The notes: generated from the letters alone by a model not told the origin. A DNA stretch of 64,000 nucleotides from JAFGRR01 sp964499235 (GCA_964499235.1 CAZCKC010000003.1:1-64000); one strand, 5' to 3'; positions 1 to 11,681 are shown, counted from the first letter of the stretch. Numbers and translations: made by a program.

Positions 1-1
1 G

Positions 2-487
2 ATCTATGCCGAGGTGATCGGCTACGGCGCGACGACCGATGCGGGCGACATGGTGCAGCCCGATCCTGAAGGTCGCGGTGCCGGCCGGGCGATGCGGGCG
101 GCGCTGGCGAGTGCCGGGGTGAACCCCGAGGCGGTCGACTACATCAACGCCCACGGAACGAGCACGCCGCTGGGCGACGTGGCGGAGACCCAGGCGATCA
201 AGCGGGTCTTCGGCGAGCATGCCTACAAGCTGGCGATCAGCAGCACGAAGAGTGCGACCGGACACATGCTCGGCGCGAGCGGCGGCTTCGAGGGGATCGC
301 CTGCGCGCTGGCGGTGTATCACAACACGCTGCCGCCGACGATCAACCACGAGACGCCCGACCCCAACTGCGACCTGGACTACGTGCCCAACACGGCCCGC
401 GATGCGAAGGTCGCGGTGGCGCTGTGCAACTCGTTCGGCTTCGGCGGTCACAATGCCTGTCTGGTGCTGCGCAAGTTCACCGGCTGA
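2..487 (+). CDS. fabF: 3-oxoacyl-[ACP] synthase II, C-terminal part (FabF)
   Basis: This is the C-terminal 161 residues of a condensing enzyme that elongates fatty acids by joining malonyl-ACP to acyl-ACP in the cytoplasm. The reading frame is open to the left edge, so the gene is cut by the window. The first catalytic histidine is in NAHGTSTPLGD and the second follows the conserved lysine in STKSATGHMLGASGG. The C-terminal glycine-rich NSFGFGGHNA motif closes the thiolase fold. The upstream Cys active-site half lies outside the window. The next gene converges from the other strand after about 113 bases. FabB or a polyketide KS domain is possible, but the motifs and C-terminal length suit FabF best. 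Confidence 0.95.
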   Translation: MYAEVIGYGATTDAGDMVQPDPEGRGAGRAMRAALASAGVNPEAVDYINAHGTSTPLGDVAETQAIKRVFGEHAYKLAISSTKSATGHMLGASGGFEGIACALAVYHNTLPPTINHETPDPNCDLDYVPNTARDAKVAVALCNSFGFGGHNACLVLRKFTG

Positions 488-600
488 GCCGCGATGACGG
501 GGCGCTCGCGACGCGGTCGCTCCCCCTCCACTTATCGAACACAGACTCTGCTGGAATAGAACGCTGAGTCGCGGGGCGTACCGCGGAAGCGTCGCGTCGT

Positions 601-2106
601 TTAGCCGGGCGTCGAGGCAGCGTTGTGCGCGTCGGTTTTCGCGGTCGGTGCTTGGCGGCGGGCGGGATGGGGTGGGCCGAGCGGGTCGGGGCGCAGGGCG
701 CTCGGCGCGCGGTGGAGCAGGACAAGGGCCGCGACCAGCGGGATGCCGATGGCGATGGTCGCACCGAGGCCGCCGCCGGCTGCCGCGATGCGGTTCGGGG
801 ACTCAAAGCTGTCGCCGGCCATCAGGACCGCCAGGGTCGGCACGGTGAGGAGGCAGAGCAGCGCCAACCCGCTCCAGCCGCCGCGGAACCGGCGGTAGTG
901 CAGGACGGCCGCGAGGGCACTGACGGCCGGGAAGGCGAAGACCATGTGGTACCAGCGCATGACGGGCATGAACCAGAGCATCGCAAGGACGGCGAGGGCG
1001 AACTCGAGGCGGAGCTGCCAGAGGGTCAGCCGGGCGGCCGGGCGACGCCAGAGCCAGAGCAGCGCAAGCAGGAGAACGACGCTGGCGGCGAGTTGGAGCT
1101 TCGCGACGGTGGCGGGGCTGAGGTCTGCGACGTTGATGTAGCGGGGCGGGCGGGTGTCGCTGACCCAGCGGGGGTCGTTGTCCCAGGTCGTGCGGATGTT
1201 GGTTTCGGTGAGCCAGCGGCTGAGCACGGCGCTGCTGGATTGGTTGCGCCAGTCGAGCTCGCGGCCCGTAGTGATCAGGGCGCGGTGACTGCCCTGGAAG
1301 ACGGCGTGCTCGATCCAGCCGACGTAACGCTCGACGGTGCGCGTCACGGCGGCGGTGGGCGGGCGCCGCTCGGCGATCAACTCGGCCGTCGTAAGCATGG
1401 CGAGGTCCGCGAGCGGGCCGGCGAGGAGGCCGGTGAGGACAGCGGTCCAGAAGACGCGCCACTGCCGCTTGAGCGCGAACCAGAGCACGATCAGGCCGGG
1501 CGTGAGCTTGAGGATCGTGGCGAGGCCGAGCCAGATGCCGGCCGGTAGCTTCTTGCCGCGCTGCCAGTGGACGAAGCCGGCGACGATCAGCAGCAGCGTC
1601 AGGGTGTCGACCTGGTTGAGCTTGAATTCCCAGAGCCAAGCGGGCAGCAGGAGCAGGATCGGGACGAGCTGAACGACGGGCCACTCGCGGCGCGGAACGC
1701 CCATCACGTGCTGGCCGAGTAGCCGCACGATCGTGACAAACGCGAACAGGTTGACGGCCAGCCACACGACCGCGGCCACGCGATACGGCAGCCAGCCGAT
1801 GAGCGCGAGGAACCGCGAGACGGCCGGCAAGTACCAGGGGATCGTGCCGCGCGCGCGACGCTCGCCGGGGGCGGTCCAGTCGTAACCGGGGTCGTAGACG
1901 CCCTCGGTCGCGAGCCAGTGGCCGGCCTGGTAAAAGTACTCGAAGTCGGGGGTCGGGTCGTCGCCGGTGACGGCCGCCGCGCCGCTGACCAGCAGCGCGA
2001 GCGTGACGAGGCTCAGCAGCGTGACGGCCGCGGCGTAGAGCCAGCGCGGCGCGGTCCGTAACAGCTGCTGCTCAGGCACTTCAGCCGGGGAAAAGGTGAT
2101 GCTCAT
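601..2106 (-). CDS. GT87 (DUF2029) polyprenyl-phosphate-dependent membrane glycosyltransferase
   Basis: This 501-residue integral membrane protein resembles the GT87/DUF2029 mannosyltransferase-like family, which transfers sugars from polyprenyl-phosphate donors at the outer face of the inner membrane. The first helix is at about residues 20-45. A periplasmic segment DFEYFYQAG follows, with the acidic residue expected for the catalytic loop of GT-C enzymes, and about ten more hydrophobic segments run to residue 480. I chose the ATG at 2106 (MSITF) because an AGGG element precedes it. An in-frame ATG 21 bases upstream has no ribosome binding site. It lies 49 bases downstream of aroB on the same strand, so cotranscription is plausible. 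The acceptor is unknown. The family call rests on topology and the N-terminal motif. Confidence 0.75.
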   Translation of the reverse strand: MSITFSPAEVPEQQLLRTAPRWLYAAAVTLLSLVTLALLVSGAAAVTGDDPTPDFEYFYQAGHWLATEGVYDPGYDWTAPGERRARGTIPWYLPAVSRFLALIGWLPYRVAAVVWLAVNLFAFVTIVRLLGQHVMGVPRREWPVVQLVPILLLLPAWLWEFKLNQVDTLTLLLIVAGFVHWQRGKKLPAGIWLGLATILKLTPGLIVLWFALKRQWRVFWTAVLTGLLAGPLADLAMLTTAELIAERRPPTAAVTRTVERYVGWIEHAVFQGSHRALITTGRELDWRNQSSSAVLSRWLTETNIRTTWDNDPRWVSDTRPPRYINVADLSPATVAKLQLAASVVLLLALLWLWRRPAARLTLWQLRLEFALAVLAMLWFMPVMRWYHMVFAFPAVSALAAVLHYRRFRGGWSGLALLCLLTVPTLAVLMAGDSFESPNRIAAAGGGLGATIAIGIPLVAALVLLHRAPSALRPDPLGPPHPARRQAPTAKTDAHNAASTPG

Positions 2107-2155
2107 CGGGCGTGCCCTGTACCGCATTGGTCGAGTCGCCGGGCGGCCCGGGAAC

Positions 2156-3235
2156 CTACCCCGCCGTCAGCGCGCTGAGGGCGGTGCGGATCTCGGCGGG
2201 GGTGACGTTGTCGAGCCGCTCGGTCGCGCCCCACTGGCGGACCACGACGCAGTTGATCTCGCCGCCGCGGTTTTTCTTGTCGAGGCGGCAGCGGTCGATG
2301 ACGGCCTCGGGATCCAGCGGCTCCGCGAGCATCACGGGTAAACCGAGCGCCGTGAACAGTTCCCGCACCCGCTCGGCGTCCCCGGCTGACAGCAGGCCCC
2401 GCGCGACCGCGATCGCATTCTCGGCCACGATGCCCAGCGCGACCGCTTCGCCGTGGCGGAGCTGGTAGTCGGTGAGCCGCTCGATCGCGTGGCCGATCGT
2501 GTGACCATAGTTGAGGATCGCACGAAGGCCGGCCTCGCGCTCGTCGGCGGCGACGACGGCGGCCTTGATCGCGCAGTTGCGCGCCAGGAGCTCGGCGACC
2601 GTGTCCGGCTTCCGCCCGAGAATCGCCCTCACGTGCTGCTCGTGCCAGTCGAAGAACGCGCCGTCGCGGATGGCGGCGTGCTTAACGGATTCGGCCAGGC
2701 CGGCGATGAAGTCCCGCTGGTCAAGCGTCTCCAGGAAGTCGAGATCGATCACGACGCCGCTGGGCTGGTGGAAGGCGCCGATGAGGTTCTTGCCGGCCGC
2801 GTGGTTCACGCCGGTCTTGCCGCCGACCGAGGCGTCGACGCCGGCCTCGATCGTGGTGGGGACCTGCAGGTAACGGATGCCGCGGAGCCAGCAGGCGGCC
2901 GCGAAGCCGCCCATGTCGCCGGCAACCCCGCCGCCGAAGGTGAGCACGAGGTCGCTGCGCTCGAGGCGGGCCTCGGCCAACCCGTCCAGGAACGCGGCGA
3001 CGGTCGCGAGCGACTTTGACGCTTCGCCGGGCTCAAAATGGAGGACCGCGGTCAGGTTCGGGATGCAAGGCTCGAGCGTGTCGAGATGCAGGTCCGCGAC
3101 CCGGGCGTCGGCGATCACCGCGACCTTGCGGACCCCGCCGAGGCTGTCGATCACCGCGCGGAGTTGACTCCGAGTCTCCGCCCCGATGTGAATCGGGTAG
3201 CCGCGGGGGCCGAGCTCAACCGTTACCGTCTTCAC
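2156..3235 (-). CDS. aroB: 3-dehydroquinate synthase
   Basis: AroB converts DAHP to 3-dehydroquinate in the shikimate pathway, using NAD and a metal ion. The 359-residue length matches the family. The NAD-binding glycine motif is GGGVAGDMGGF. The substrate-binding stretch VDASVGGKTGVN is followed by GKNLIGAFHQP. Metal-ligand histidines lie in NYGHTIGHAIE and in the later LRHGEAVALG. In the conserved PTTxxAxVD motif this copy reads PTTIEAGVD, with a glutamate where most bacterial sequences have a hydrophobic residue. It is the first gene of a likely two-gene unit with the GT87 protein. Confidence 0.97.
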   Translation of the reverse strand: MKTVTVELGPRGYPIHIGAETRSQLRAVIDSLGGVRKVAVIADARVADLHLDTLEPCIPNLTAVLHFEPGEASKSLATVAAFLDGLAEARLERSDLVLTFGGGVAGDMGGFAAACWLRGIRYLQVPTTIEAGVDASVGGKTGVNHAAGKNLIGAFHQPSGVVIDLDFLETLDQRDFIAGLAESVKHAAIRDGAFFDWHEQHVRAILGRKPDTVAELLARNCAIKAAVVAADEREAGLRAILNYGHTIGHAIERLTDYQLRHGEAVALGIVAENAIAVARGLLSAGDAERVRELFTALGLPVMLAEPLDPEAVIDRCRLDKKNRGGEINCVVVRQWGATERLDNVTPAEIRTALSALTAG

Positions 3236-3354
3236 AGAAGGGTCCCGCTCCGATCATCAACAGGGGCATTTACCTGAATTACCAGTTGCCTTTTCTGAGG
3301 GGTAGCGACGGTAAGCGGGCCGTCCGCGGCCATCCGAAATCAACTAGCAAGCGG

Positions 3355-3396
3355 TATTCCCGGTAGGGATTCACCCCCCTGATTGGTCCGGGAATA
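3355..3396. repeat. Inverted repeat between aroB and folC
   Basis: Nine-base arms TATTCCCGG (3355-3363) and CCGGGAATA (3388-3396) flank a 24-base spacer in the divergent aroB/folC region. There is no T-run directly after it, so it is more likely an operator or a chance hairpin than a terminator. Confidence 0.35.
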
Positions 3397-3455
3397 ATCA
3401 CTGTAATTCTTTTGCTTTCAGACACTTACGCTACGATCACCCACCGGGCGCGATC

Positions 3456-3489
3456 TTGACAAATGTATCGATTTTGATAATCTCGCCGC
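3456..3489 (+). promoter_or_regulatory. folC promoter, predicted leaderless
   Basis: A perfect -35 hexamer TTGACA (3456-3461) is followed by a TGATAATCT region. TAATCT (3478-3483) gives a 16-base spacer and GATAAT (3476-3481) gives 14. Transcription would start about at 3488-3491, which is the folC ATG at 3490. There is no Shine-Dalgarno sequence between the -10 and the ATG, in agreement with a leaderless mRNA. Confidence 0.6.
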
Positions 3490-4962
3490 ATGGCCAAATC
3501 GACCTCCCCAAAGGGTAAGCGGACCACGAGCCGCTCGCAAACCCGAAGCTCGGCGTCGAAGAAACCCGCCCGCGCGACCGCCCGGACGTCGCAGCGTAGT
3601 CGGGCCCCGGCGATCAAGAGTTATCAGGCCGCCCTCAGTTATCTCAACACCACCACCAACTACGAACGAATGCTGCGGCCGAGCTATTCGGCGCAGAACT
3701 TCAACCTCTCGCGGATGAACCGGCTGCTGGTGGGGCTGGATAACCCGCACAAGACGTTGAAGTGCGTGCACATTGCCGGCACGAAGGGCAAGGGGTCGAC
3801 CTGCTACATGCTGTCTGCGATGCTCGAGCAGGCCGGCTACCGCGTCGGGCTCTACACGTCACCGCACGTGGTCGAGTTGCGGGAACGGGTGATGGTCAAT
3901 CACGAGATGATCAGCGAGACCGATTTCACGAAGCTGATCGCCCGCATCGCCCCGATCGCGGCCAAGATGAAGGACACCCCGACGTTCTTCGAGATCATGA
4001 CCGCGGTCGCGTTCCTGTACTTCCAGGAGCAGGCGACCGACTTGGTCGTGCTCGAAACCGGGCTCGGCGGACGGCTCGACTCGACCAACGTCGTCAAGCC
4101 GTTGGCCTGCGGCATGACCGCGATCAGTTACGACCACATGGCGCAGCTCGGCAACACGCTCGAGAAGATCGCCACCGAGAAGGCCGGAATCTTCAAGCCC
4201 GGCATCCCGGTGATCAGCGGGCCCCAGGCGCCGGAGGTGGTGAAGGTCTTCCGCGAGATGGCCGCCCACGTGGGGGCCCCGCTGAAGTTCCTGGGCCAGG
4301 ACATCGAGTTCAGCCACCGCTTCGAATCGTCGCGGATCGGCGGCCCGCAGAACCGGGTCTGCATGTCGACCGCGTCGTCGCGCTTTGACCACCTAGAGGT
4401 GCCGCTCTACGGCGAGCATCAGGCGTACAACTGCGGGCTGGCGCTGGGCCTCGTCGACGTGCTGACCGAGCACGGCTATCCGATCACGCCGCAGGACGCG
4501 ATCGACGGGCTGGCGAAGACACACGCCCCCGGCCGCGTGGAGGTCATCCGCAACCTGCCGCTGACGGTCGTCGACGTCGCCCACAACTCGGCCAGCATCA
4601 TTGCCCTGATGCGGGCGATCGGGCAGAGCTTCAATTATGACTCGATGGTGGTGATCTTCGGCGCCTCGGCCGACAAGGACATCGACGGGATGCTCCAGCA
4701 GCTGCGACTCGGTGCGGACAAGGTGATCTTCACCAGCAACGGGACGCCCCGCTCGGCCGACCCGCACGAGCTACAGGCGAAGTTCCAGGAGCTGACGCAG
4801 AAGATGGCCCAGGTCGCGCCCACGCTCGAAGAGGCCTACGAGATCGCGGGCAACTGCGTGACGCGCGACGACCTGATCTGCATCACCGGCTCGGTCTACA
4901 TCGTGGGCGCAGCGAAGAGCAAGCTCGGCGAGGCGCCCGGGACGACGCGGATCGCCGTCTGA
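3490..4962 (+). CDS. folC: Folylpolyglutamate synthase / dihydrofolate synthase
   Basis: FolC ligates glutamate to dihydropteroate and folates with ATP, in the cytoplasm. The Mur-ligase type P-loop is IAGTKGKGST (about residues 95-105). It is followed by the TSPH motif, LETGLGGRLDSTN, and the magnesium/substrate segment YDHMAQLGNTLEKIATEKAG. The C-terminal domain has DVAHNSASI and a regular end. The first 37 residues are a Lys/Arg/Ser/Thr-rich extension not seen in typical FolC. It is probably disordered and may mean the true start is internal, but the promoter position supports the ATG used here. The gene converges with neuC after 24 bases. Confidence 0.95.
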   Translation: MAKSTSPKGKRTTSRSQTRSSASKKPARATARTSQRSRAPAIKSYQAALSYLNTTTNYERMLRPSYSAQNFNLSRMNRLLVGLDNPHKTLKCVHIAGTKGKGSTCYMLSAMLEQAGYRVGLYTSPHVVELRERVMVNHEMISETDFTKLIARIAPIAAKMKDTPTFFEIMTAVAFLYFQEQATDLVVLETGLGGRLDSTNVVKPLACGMTAISYDHMAQLGNTLEKIATEKAGIFKPGIPVISGPQAPEVVKVFREMAAHVGAPLKFLGQDIEFSHRFESSRIGGPQNRVCMSTASSRFDHLEVPLYGEHQAYNCGLALGLVDVLTEHGYPITPQDAIDGLAKTHAPGRVEVIRNLPLTVVDVAHNSASIIALMRAIGQSFNYDSMVVIFGASADKDIDGMLQQLRLGADKVIFTSNGTPRSADPHELQAKFQELTQKMAQVAPTLEEAYEIAGNCVTRDDLICITGSVYIVGAAKSKLGEAPGTTRIAV

Positions 4963-4986
4963 CGACGCGGCACGCCTGCTCCGCAC

Positions 4987-6111
4987 TCAATACGTGATTT
5001 GTTTGCGCCGCAACGCACCGGTGAGCCGCGTCCGCGCGAGGAGCGCGGCAATCCGCTTACCCGCGTGCCCGTCGCCATAGACGCTCTTCCCACCCCGCCG
5101 CGGCCGCAGCCGCAACGCCCGCCGCAGCCCCTGGGTGATCGCCGCCTTCGTCTCGCCCGTGTGCACGATCGCCGCCCCGCCCGGCTCGCGGCCAGCCTGG
5201 CGCGCCCCGACGTTGACCACTGGCGTGCCGGCCAGCGGCGCCTCGAGCAGCCCGGACGACGAGTTCCCCACCAGCACCCGGGCGGCCATCAGCTTCCGCA
5301 AGTACGCCTCGCGCGGAATCGAGCGGAGCAACTCGACCGTCCCGTTGGCGGCGGCCGCGTGCGCCTCGATCGCGCGTACCACGCCTGCGTGGCCGCGGTC
5401 GCTGTTGGGATAGATCACGACCCGCGGCAGGCCGAGCGCGGCGACACTCTCCAGGACCGCCCGCGTGGCGCGGTACTCCGTATCGGCGTCGCGGCCGTAG
5501 GCGTGCTGAACGACGAGGGCGAACGGATCGCGCGCGGGCGGCGCGTGGTCAAGCAGCGGCCGAAGGTCGTCAAGGCCCGGCGCGCCGACGAGATGGATCG
5601 TATCCGGTCGCTCGCCGAGCCGTTCGAGCCGGCGCACCGCCGAGCGCGTGGCGGCGAAGTGCAGGTGGGCGAGCTTGGTGATCGCGTGGCGAAAGGACTC
5701 GTCGAAGTCCCCGACTGCCACGTCGCCGCCGTGAATGTGCGCCAGCGTGCAGCCGGCGGTGACGGCCGCCAGTGCACCGGCGAGCGCTTCCACGCGGTCA
5801 CCCAGCACCAGCACGACCTCGCTGCGGGCGGCGGCCAGCGCCGTGGCGATCCCCCCGATCCCGCGCCCGAGGCCACGGGCCTGGTCGAGCGCCTCGTCGC
5901 TCCCCGGCTGCATCTTCACGCGGGCGACGATCGGCCACCCGTCGCGTTCAATCTGCCGGACGGTACGGCCGAACTGCGGCAGCAGGTGCATGCCGGTCAC
6001 GATGACCTGGAGTTCCAGCCGGGGCTGCGCCGCGATCGCGGCCATCACGCTTTGCAGCAGGCCGTACTCGGCCCGCGTCCCGGTGACGACGGCGATGCGC
6101 TTGCGGGTCAC
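4987..6111 (-). CDS. neuC: UDP-N-acetylglucosamine 2-epimerase, hydrolysing (NeuC type)
   Basis: NeuC-type enzymes hydrolyse and epimerise UDP-HexNAc to free ManNAc (or its 2,4-diacetamido analogue) as the first committed step to nonulosonic acids. The N-terminus IAVVTGTRAEYGLL is the family signature. HIHGGDVAVGDFDESFRHAITKLAHLHF contains the catalytic Asp/Glu/His cluster. VGNSSSGLLEA is the UDP-binding motif of the C-terminal Rossmann domain. I chose the GTG at 6111, which overlaps the neuB stop in a GTGA and has GGGAAG eight bases upstream; a GTG at 6126 is the alternative. The 374-residue length is normal. It is the last gene of the neuA-neuB-neuC run. Whether the substrate is UDP-GlcNAc or a legionaminic precursor cannot be told from sequence. 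Confidence 0.9.
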   Translation of the reverse strand: MTRKRIAVVTGTRAEYGLLQSVMAAIAAQPRLELQVIVTGMHLLPQFGRTVRQIERDGWPIVARVKMQPGSDEALDQARGLGRGIGGIATALAAARSEVVLVLGDRVEALAGALAAVTAGCTLAHIHGGDVAVGDFDESFRHAITKLAHLHFAATRSAVRRLERLGERPDTIHLVGAPGLDDLRPLLDHAPPARDPFALVVQHAYGRDADTEYRATRAVLESVAALGLPRVVIYPNSDRGHAGVVRAIEAHAAAANGTVELLRSIPREAYLRKLMAARVLVGNSSSGLLEAPLAGTPVVNVGARQAGREPGGAAIVHTGETKAAITQGLRRALRLRPRRGGKSVYGDGHAGKRIAALLARTRLTGALRRKQITY

Positions 6112-7196
6112 TGCACGTCTTCCCACCGCAGGAGCGTGTCGGCGGCGATGGGGCGCGTGGTTCGCCGGCCGAGGATCTCGCCGAGCTGATCGGGCGGGAT
6201 GCCGGTCCCGGGACGCTTGGTCGTGAGCAGCGCGGCCGTCACGACCGTGTCCGCGGGGATCGCGGTCGCGGCGACGATGCTCTTGCGGGCGACCTGGCGG
6301 ACGTCGTGCTCGATCGGCGCAAAGCCGAGCCGCCCGTGGCCGAGCGCCGCCTCGGCAGCGCGAACCTCCGCAACGTACTCGGCGAACTGTGCTGGCGACA
6401 ACGAGGTGGCGTGATCCGGCCCGGGCGCCGTGGGATCAAGCGTGAGATGCTTTTCGAGCACGCTGGCGCCGGCCGCGACGGCCCACGCGCCGGTACGGGT
6501 GTCGGGTGTGTGGTCGCTATAGCCGACGACGCAGCCCGTGGTGCTGCGCAAGCTGGAGATCGCCCGCAGGTTGGCCGCGTCGAGCGGCGTCGGGTAGGCG
6601 CTGACGCAGTGCAGGAGCACGCAACGTGCGGCGGCCGTCCGGCGGTGGACCAGGGTCGCAGCGGCTTCGATCTCGCCGGGGGTCGCGGCGCCGGTGGAGA
6701 TGATCAGCGGCAGCCGCGTGTCGAGCAGCGAGCTGAGCAGCGGCAGGTTGTTCAGGTCGGTCGACGCGGTCTTCAGCGCGACGAGCGGCAACGCCGTCGC
6801 CCGCGGCACGTCGCTTAGGGCAAAGGTGGTGGCGATCAGGTCGATATCCGCCTGGGTGGCAGCTGCCGCGAGCGCTTTTAGCCCGTCGGCGTCGAGCTCG
6901 AGCCGCTGAAGCATCGCCTGCTGCGAGTCGCCGCTCGAGGCGCGCTGGTAGTCGGCCGTCGCGGCGGTCGCGGTCGTAAGCTCGGCCGCGCGGAAGATCT
7001 GGAGCTTGACGGCATCGGCGCCGGCGCGCGCGGCCGCGGCGACCAGCTCAGCGCCCTTCTGGATTTCGCCGTCGTGGTTGACGCCGATCTCGGCGACGAT
7101 GTAGGCGGGCCGGCCCGGTCCGACGCGGCGCGCGCCGAGGCAAACGTCGTTCACCGCGACGCGCGGGACTAGATCGGCTGAAGCTGTGCGAGCCAT
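6108..7196 (-). CDS. neuB: N-acetylneuraminate (nonulosonate) synthase
   Basis: NeuB condenses ManNAc (or an analogue) with phosphoenolpyruvate to form the nine-carbon nonulosonic acid. The 362-residue protein has the TIM-barrel start YIVAEIGVNHDGEIQKG, and the metal/substrate motifs LLHCVSAYPTP and GYSDHTPDT. HLTLDPTAPGPDHATSLSP is the PEP/sugar binding loop, with the metal-ligand His in EKHLTL. Residues 295-360 form the antifreeze-like SAF domain (RKSIVAATAIPADT...KRPGTGIPP). The ATG start overlaps the neuA stop by 28 bases and the gene end overlaps neuC by four bases, a translationally coupled arrangement. It could equally make legionaminate or another nonulosonate. Confidence 0.95.
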   Translation of the reverse strand: MARTASADLVPRVAVNDVCLGARRVGPGRPAYIVAEIGVNHDGEIQKGAELVAAAARAGADAVKLQIFRAAELTTATAATADYQRASSGDSQQAMLQRLELDADGLKALAAAATQADIDLIATTFALSDVPRATALPLVALKTASTDLNNLPLLSSLLDTRLPLIISTGAATPGEIEAAATLVHRRTAAARCVLLHCVSAYPTPLDAANLRAISSLRSTTGCVVGYSDHTPDTRTGAWAVAAGASVLEKHLTLDPTAPGPDHATSLSPAQFAEYVAEVRAAEAALGHGRLGFAPIEHDVRQVARKSIVAATAIPADTVVTAALLTTKRPGTGIPPDQLGEILGRRTTRPIAADTLLRWEDVQ

Positions 7197-7825
7197 GTCT
7201 GGGCGAACTGGAAGTCTTCGTAGGTGTCGATGTCGACGCTCCGGCTGGCCGGCATCGGGTAGATCAGCGTCTTGCGCGGCGTCCGCTCGTTGAGGTAATC
7301 GTCAACGACGTGAAAGTAGATGGCGCCGTTGAGGCGGTGGATGAAATCGCCGCCCGCGAGCCGCTCAAAACAGCCGTCGCGCGTCGCGCGCCCAAGCCAG
7401 TGCGCGGGCGCGATCGCGACGGTCGAGACCACGCTGCACGGAAAATGCTCGTCGAAGAGCTCGGCGGCCGCCCGGATGTCGTCGGCCGTCCGCAGCGGTG
7501 AGGTCGGCTGGAGAACGGCCACCGCGTCGTAGCGGAAGCCTTGCTTGGCGAGGGCGCGGAGCTGCCAGGCGACGGCCGGCTGCGTCGGGACCTCGTCGCG
7601 GGCGAGGGCAGCCGGTCGCAGTCCGGCGCAGCGTGCGCCGTACTGTTGGGCGACGGCGGCGATTTCGGCCGCGTCGGTATTGATCCAGACGTCGGTAAAG
7701 ATGCCGCTCTCGCGGGCGGCCTCGCAGGTCCACGCCAGCAGCGGACGGCCGCCGAGCTCGGCCAAGTTCTTGCTTGGAAACCGCTTACAGCCAGAGCGGG
7801 CGGGAATGATCCCGGCGATGCGCAT
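7169..7825 (-). CDS. neuA: CMP-nonulosonate (acylneuraminate) cytidylyltransferase
   Basis: NeuA activates sialic acid or a relative with CTP to the CMP-sugar used by glycosyltransferases. The 218-residue protein begins MRIAGIIPARSGCKRFPSKN, the CTP-binding P-loop-like signature. LQPTSPLRTADDI follows and RSVDIDTYEDFQFA supplies the C-terminal metal-binding aspartates. The ATG at 7825 has AAGGAG seven bases upstream, so longer upstream readings are unlikely. It begins 65 bases after the mutS stop on the same strand. No obvious sialyltransferase, polymerase or export gene is in the window, so the final acceptor is unknown. Confidence 0.93.
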   Translation of the reverse strand: MRIAGIIPARSGCKRFPSKNLAELGGRPLLAWTCEAARESGIFTDVWINTDAAEIAAVAQQYGARCAGLRPAALARDEVPTQPAVAWQLRALAKQGFRYDAVAVLQPTSPLRTADDIRAAAELFDEHFPCSVVSTVAIAPAHWLGRATRDGCFERLAGGDFIHRLNGAIYFHVVDDYLNERTPRKTLIYPMPASRSVDIDTYEDFQFAQTWLAQLQPI

Positions 7826-7890
7826 GGGGGCGGCACTCCTTGTGGCGAATGTCAGGCCCCTTTGGTTATCGACGGATCGAGCGGTGGGAC

Positions 7891-10536
<2,646 letters not shown>

Positions 10537-10691
10537 AGTGCGAATGTAGTCGACGGGCGGCGCGACGCAAATCGGCCGCCTCTCCAGCGGCGCCGCCGTT
10601 TACGCCGATTTCATTCTCGGACGGTTGACGAGGGCGGCGGCGACACGATGATGCGCCTTGCGGCGTAGAATCCTGACCAGAAGGTACGCGT

Positions 10692-11681
10692 ATGAACGTT
10701 TTTGTCACCGGCGGGGCCGGTTATGTCGGCAGCCACTGCGTGAAAGCGCTGATCGGTGCCGGGCATGCCGTAACCGTTTACGACAACCTATCCAAGGGCC
10801 ATCGCCAGGCCGTCGACCCGCGGGCGACGTTCGTGAAAGGCGACCTGGCGGATCGGCTTCAGGTGGCCGCACTGCTGCGCGAAGGCGGTTTCGACGCGGT
10901 GATGCACTTCGCGGCATCGCTGAACGTGGGCGAAAGCGTTCACGAACCGCTGATGTACTTCGACAACAACGTCAGCAACACGGTTGGTCTCCTGAAGGCG
11001 ATGCAGGAAGTCGACATTAAGCGCCTCGTGTTCAGCAGCACCTGTGCGGTGTATGGGATCCCGGAAGAGTTGCCGATCACCGAAAGCCTGCCAAAGGCGC
11101 CGATCAACCCGTACGGCGAGACGAAACTGGCGATGGAGTGGGCGCTGGCGGACTGTGCGGCGGCCTGGGGGCTGGGCTCGACCGCGTTGCGGTACTTCAA
11201 CGCGTCGGGGGCGGCTAGCGACGGGTCGATCGGGCAGGATTACAAGCCGACGCTGCACCTGATTCCGGTGGTGCTGGAGGCGGCGCTGGGACAGCGGACC
11301 GCGGTGAAGGTGTTCGGGTCCGATTATCCAACGCCGGATGGCTCGTGTATCCGCGATTACATCCACGTCGAGGATCTCGCGGAAGCCCATGTCCGCGCGC
11401 TGGAGACGCAGGAACCGGGCGTGACGCGGGCGTTCAACGTCGGTACTGGCCAAGGAACCAGTGTCTTCGAGGTGATCGCGGCGGCGCGCGAGGTCACCGG
11501 CCGCGAGATTCCTGTCGAGGTCGCGGAACGGCGGGCGGGCGATCCGCCGGAGCTCTACGCGAACGCGGACCTGATCCGCCACGTGCTGCGGTGGGAACCC
11601 AAACATAGGGCAATCACCTCAGTCATCGCGTCGGCCTGGCGCTGGCACTCGACGCATCCCGACGGCTACGGCGACCGTTAG
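10692..11681 (+). CDS. galE: UDP-glucose 4-epimerase
   Basis: GalE interconverts UDP-glucose and UDP-galactose (or the GlcNAc/GalNAc forms) with bound NAD. The 329-residue protein starts with the Rossmann motif VTGGAGYVGSHC. The catalytic Ser-Ser-Thr is in VFSSTCAVYG and the Tyr-x-x-x-Lys is INPYGETKLAMEW. RYFNASGA follows and DGSCIRDYIHVEDLA is typical of GalE. AGAAGG upstream of the ATG gives a good ribosome binding site, and a TAGAAT hexamer (10666-10671) may be the -10 element. It is divergent from mutS. Its product could feed the surface glycosylation suggested by the neighbouring neu and glycosyltransferase genes. Confidence 0.95.
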   Translation: MNVFVTGGAGYVGSHCVKALIGAGHAVTVYDNLSKGHRQAVDPRATFVKGDLADRLQVAALLREGGFDAVMHFAASLNVGESVHEPLMYFDNNVSNTVGLLKAMQEVDIKRLVFSSTCAVYGIPEELPITESLPKAPINPYGETKLAMEWALADCAAAWGLGSTALRYFNASGAASDGSIGQDYKPTLHLIPVVLEAALGQRTAVKVFGSDYPTPDGSCIRDYIHVEDLAEAHVRALETQEPGVTRAFNVGTGQGTSVFEVIAAAREVTGREIPVEVAERRAGDPPELYANADLIRHVLRWEPKHRAITSVIASAWRWHSTHPDGYGDR

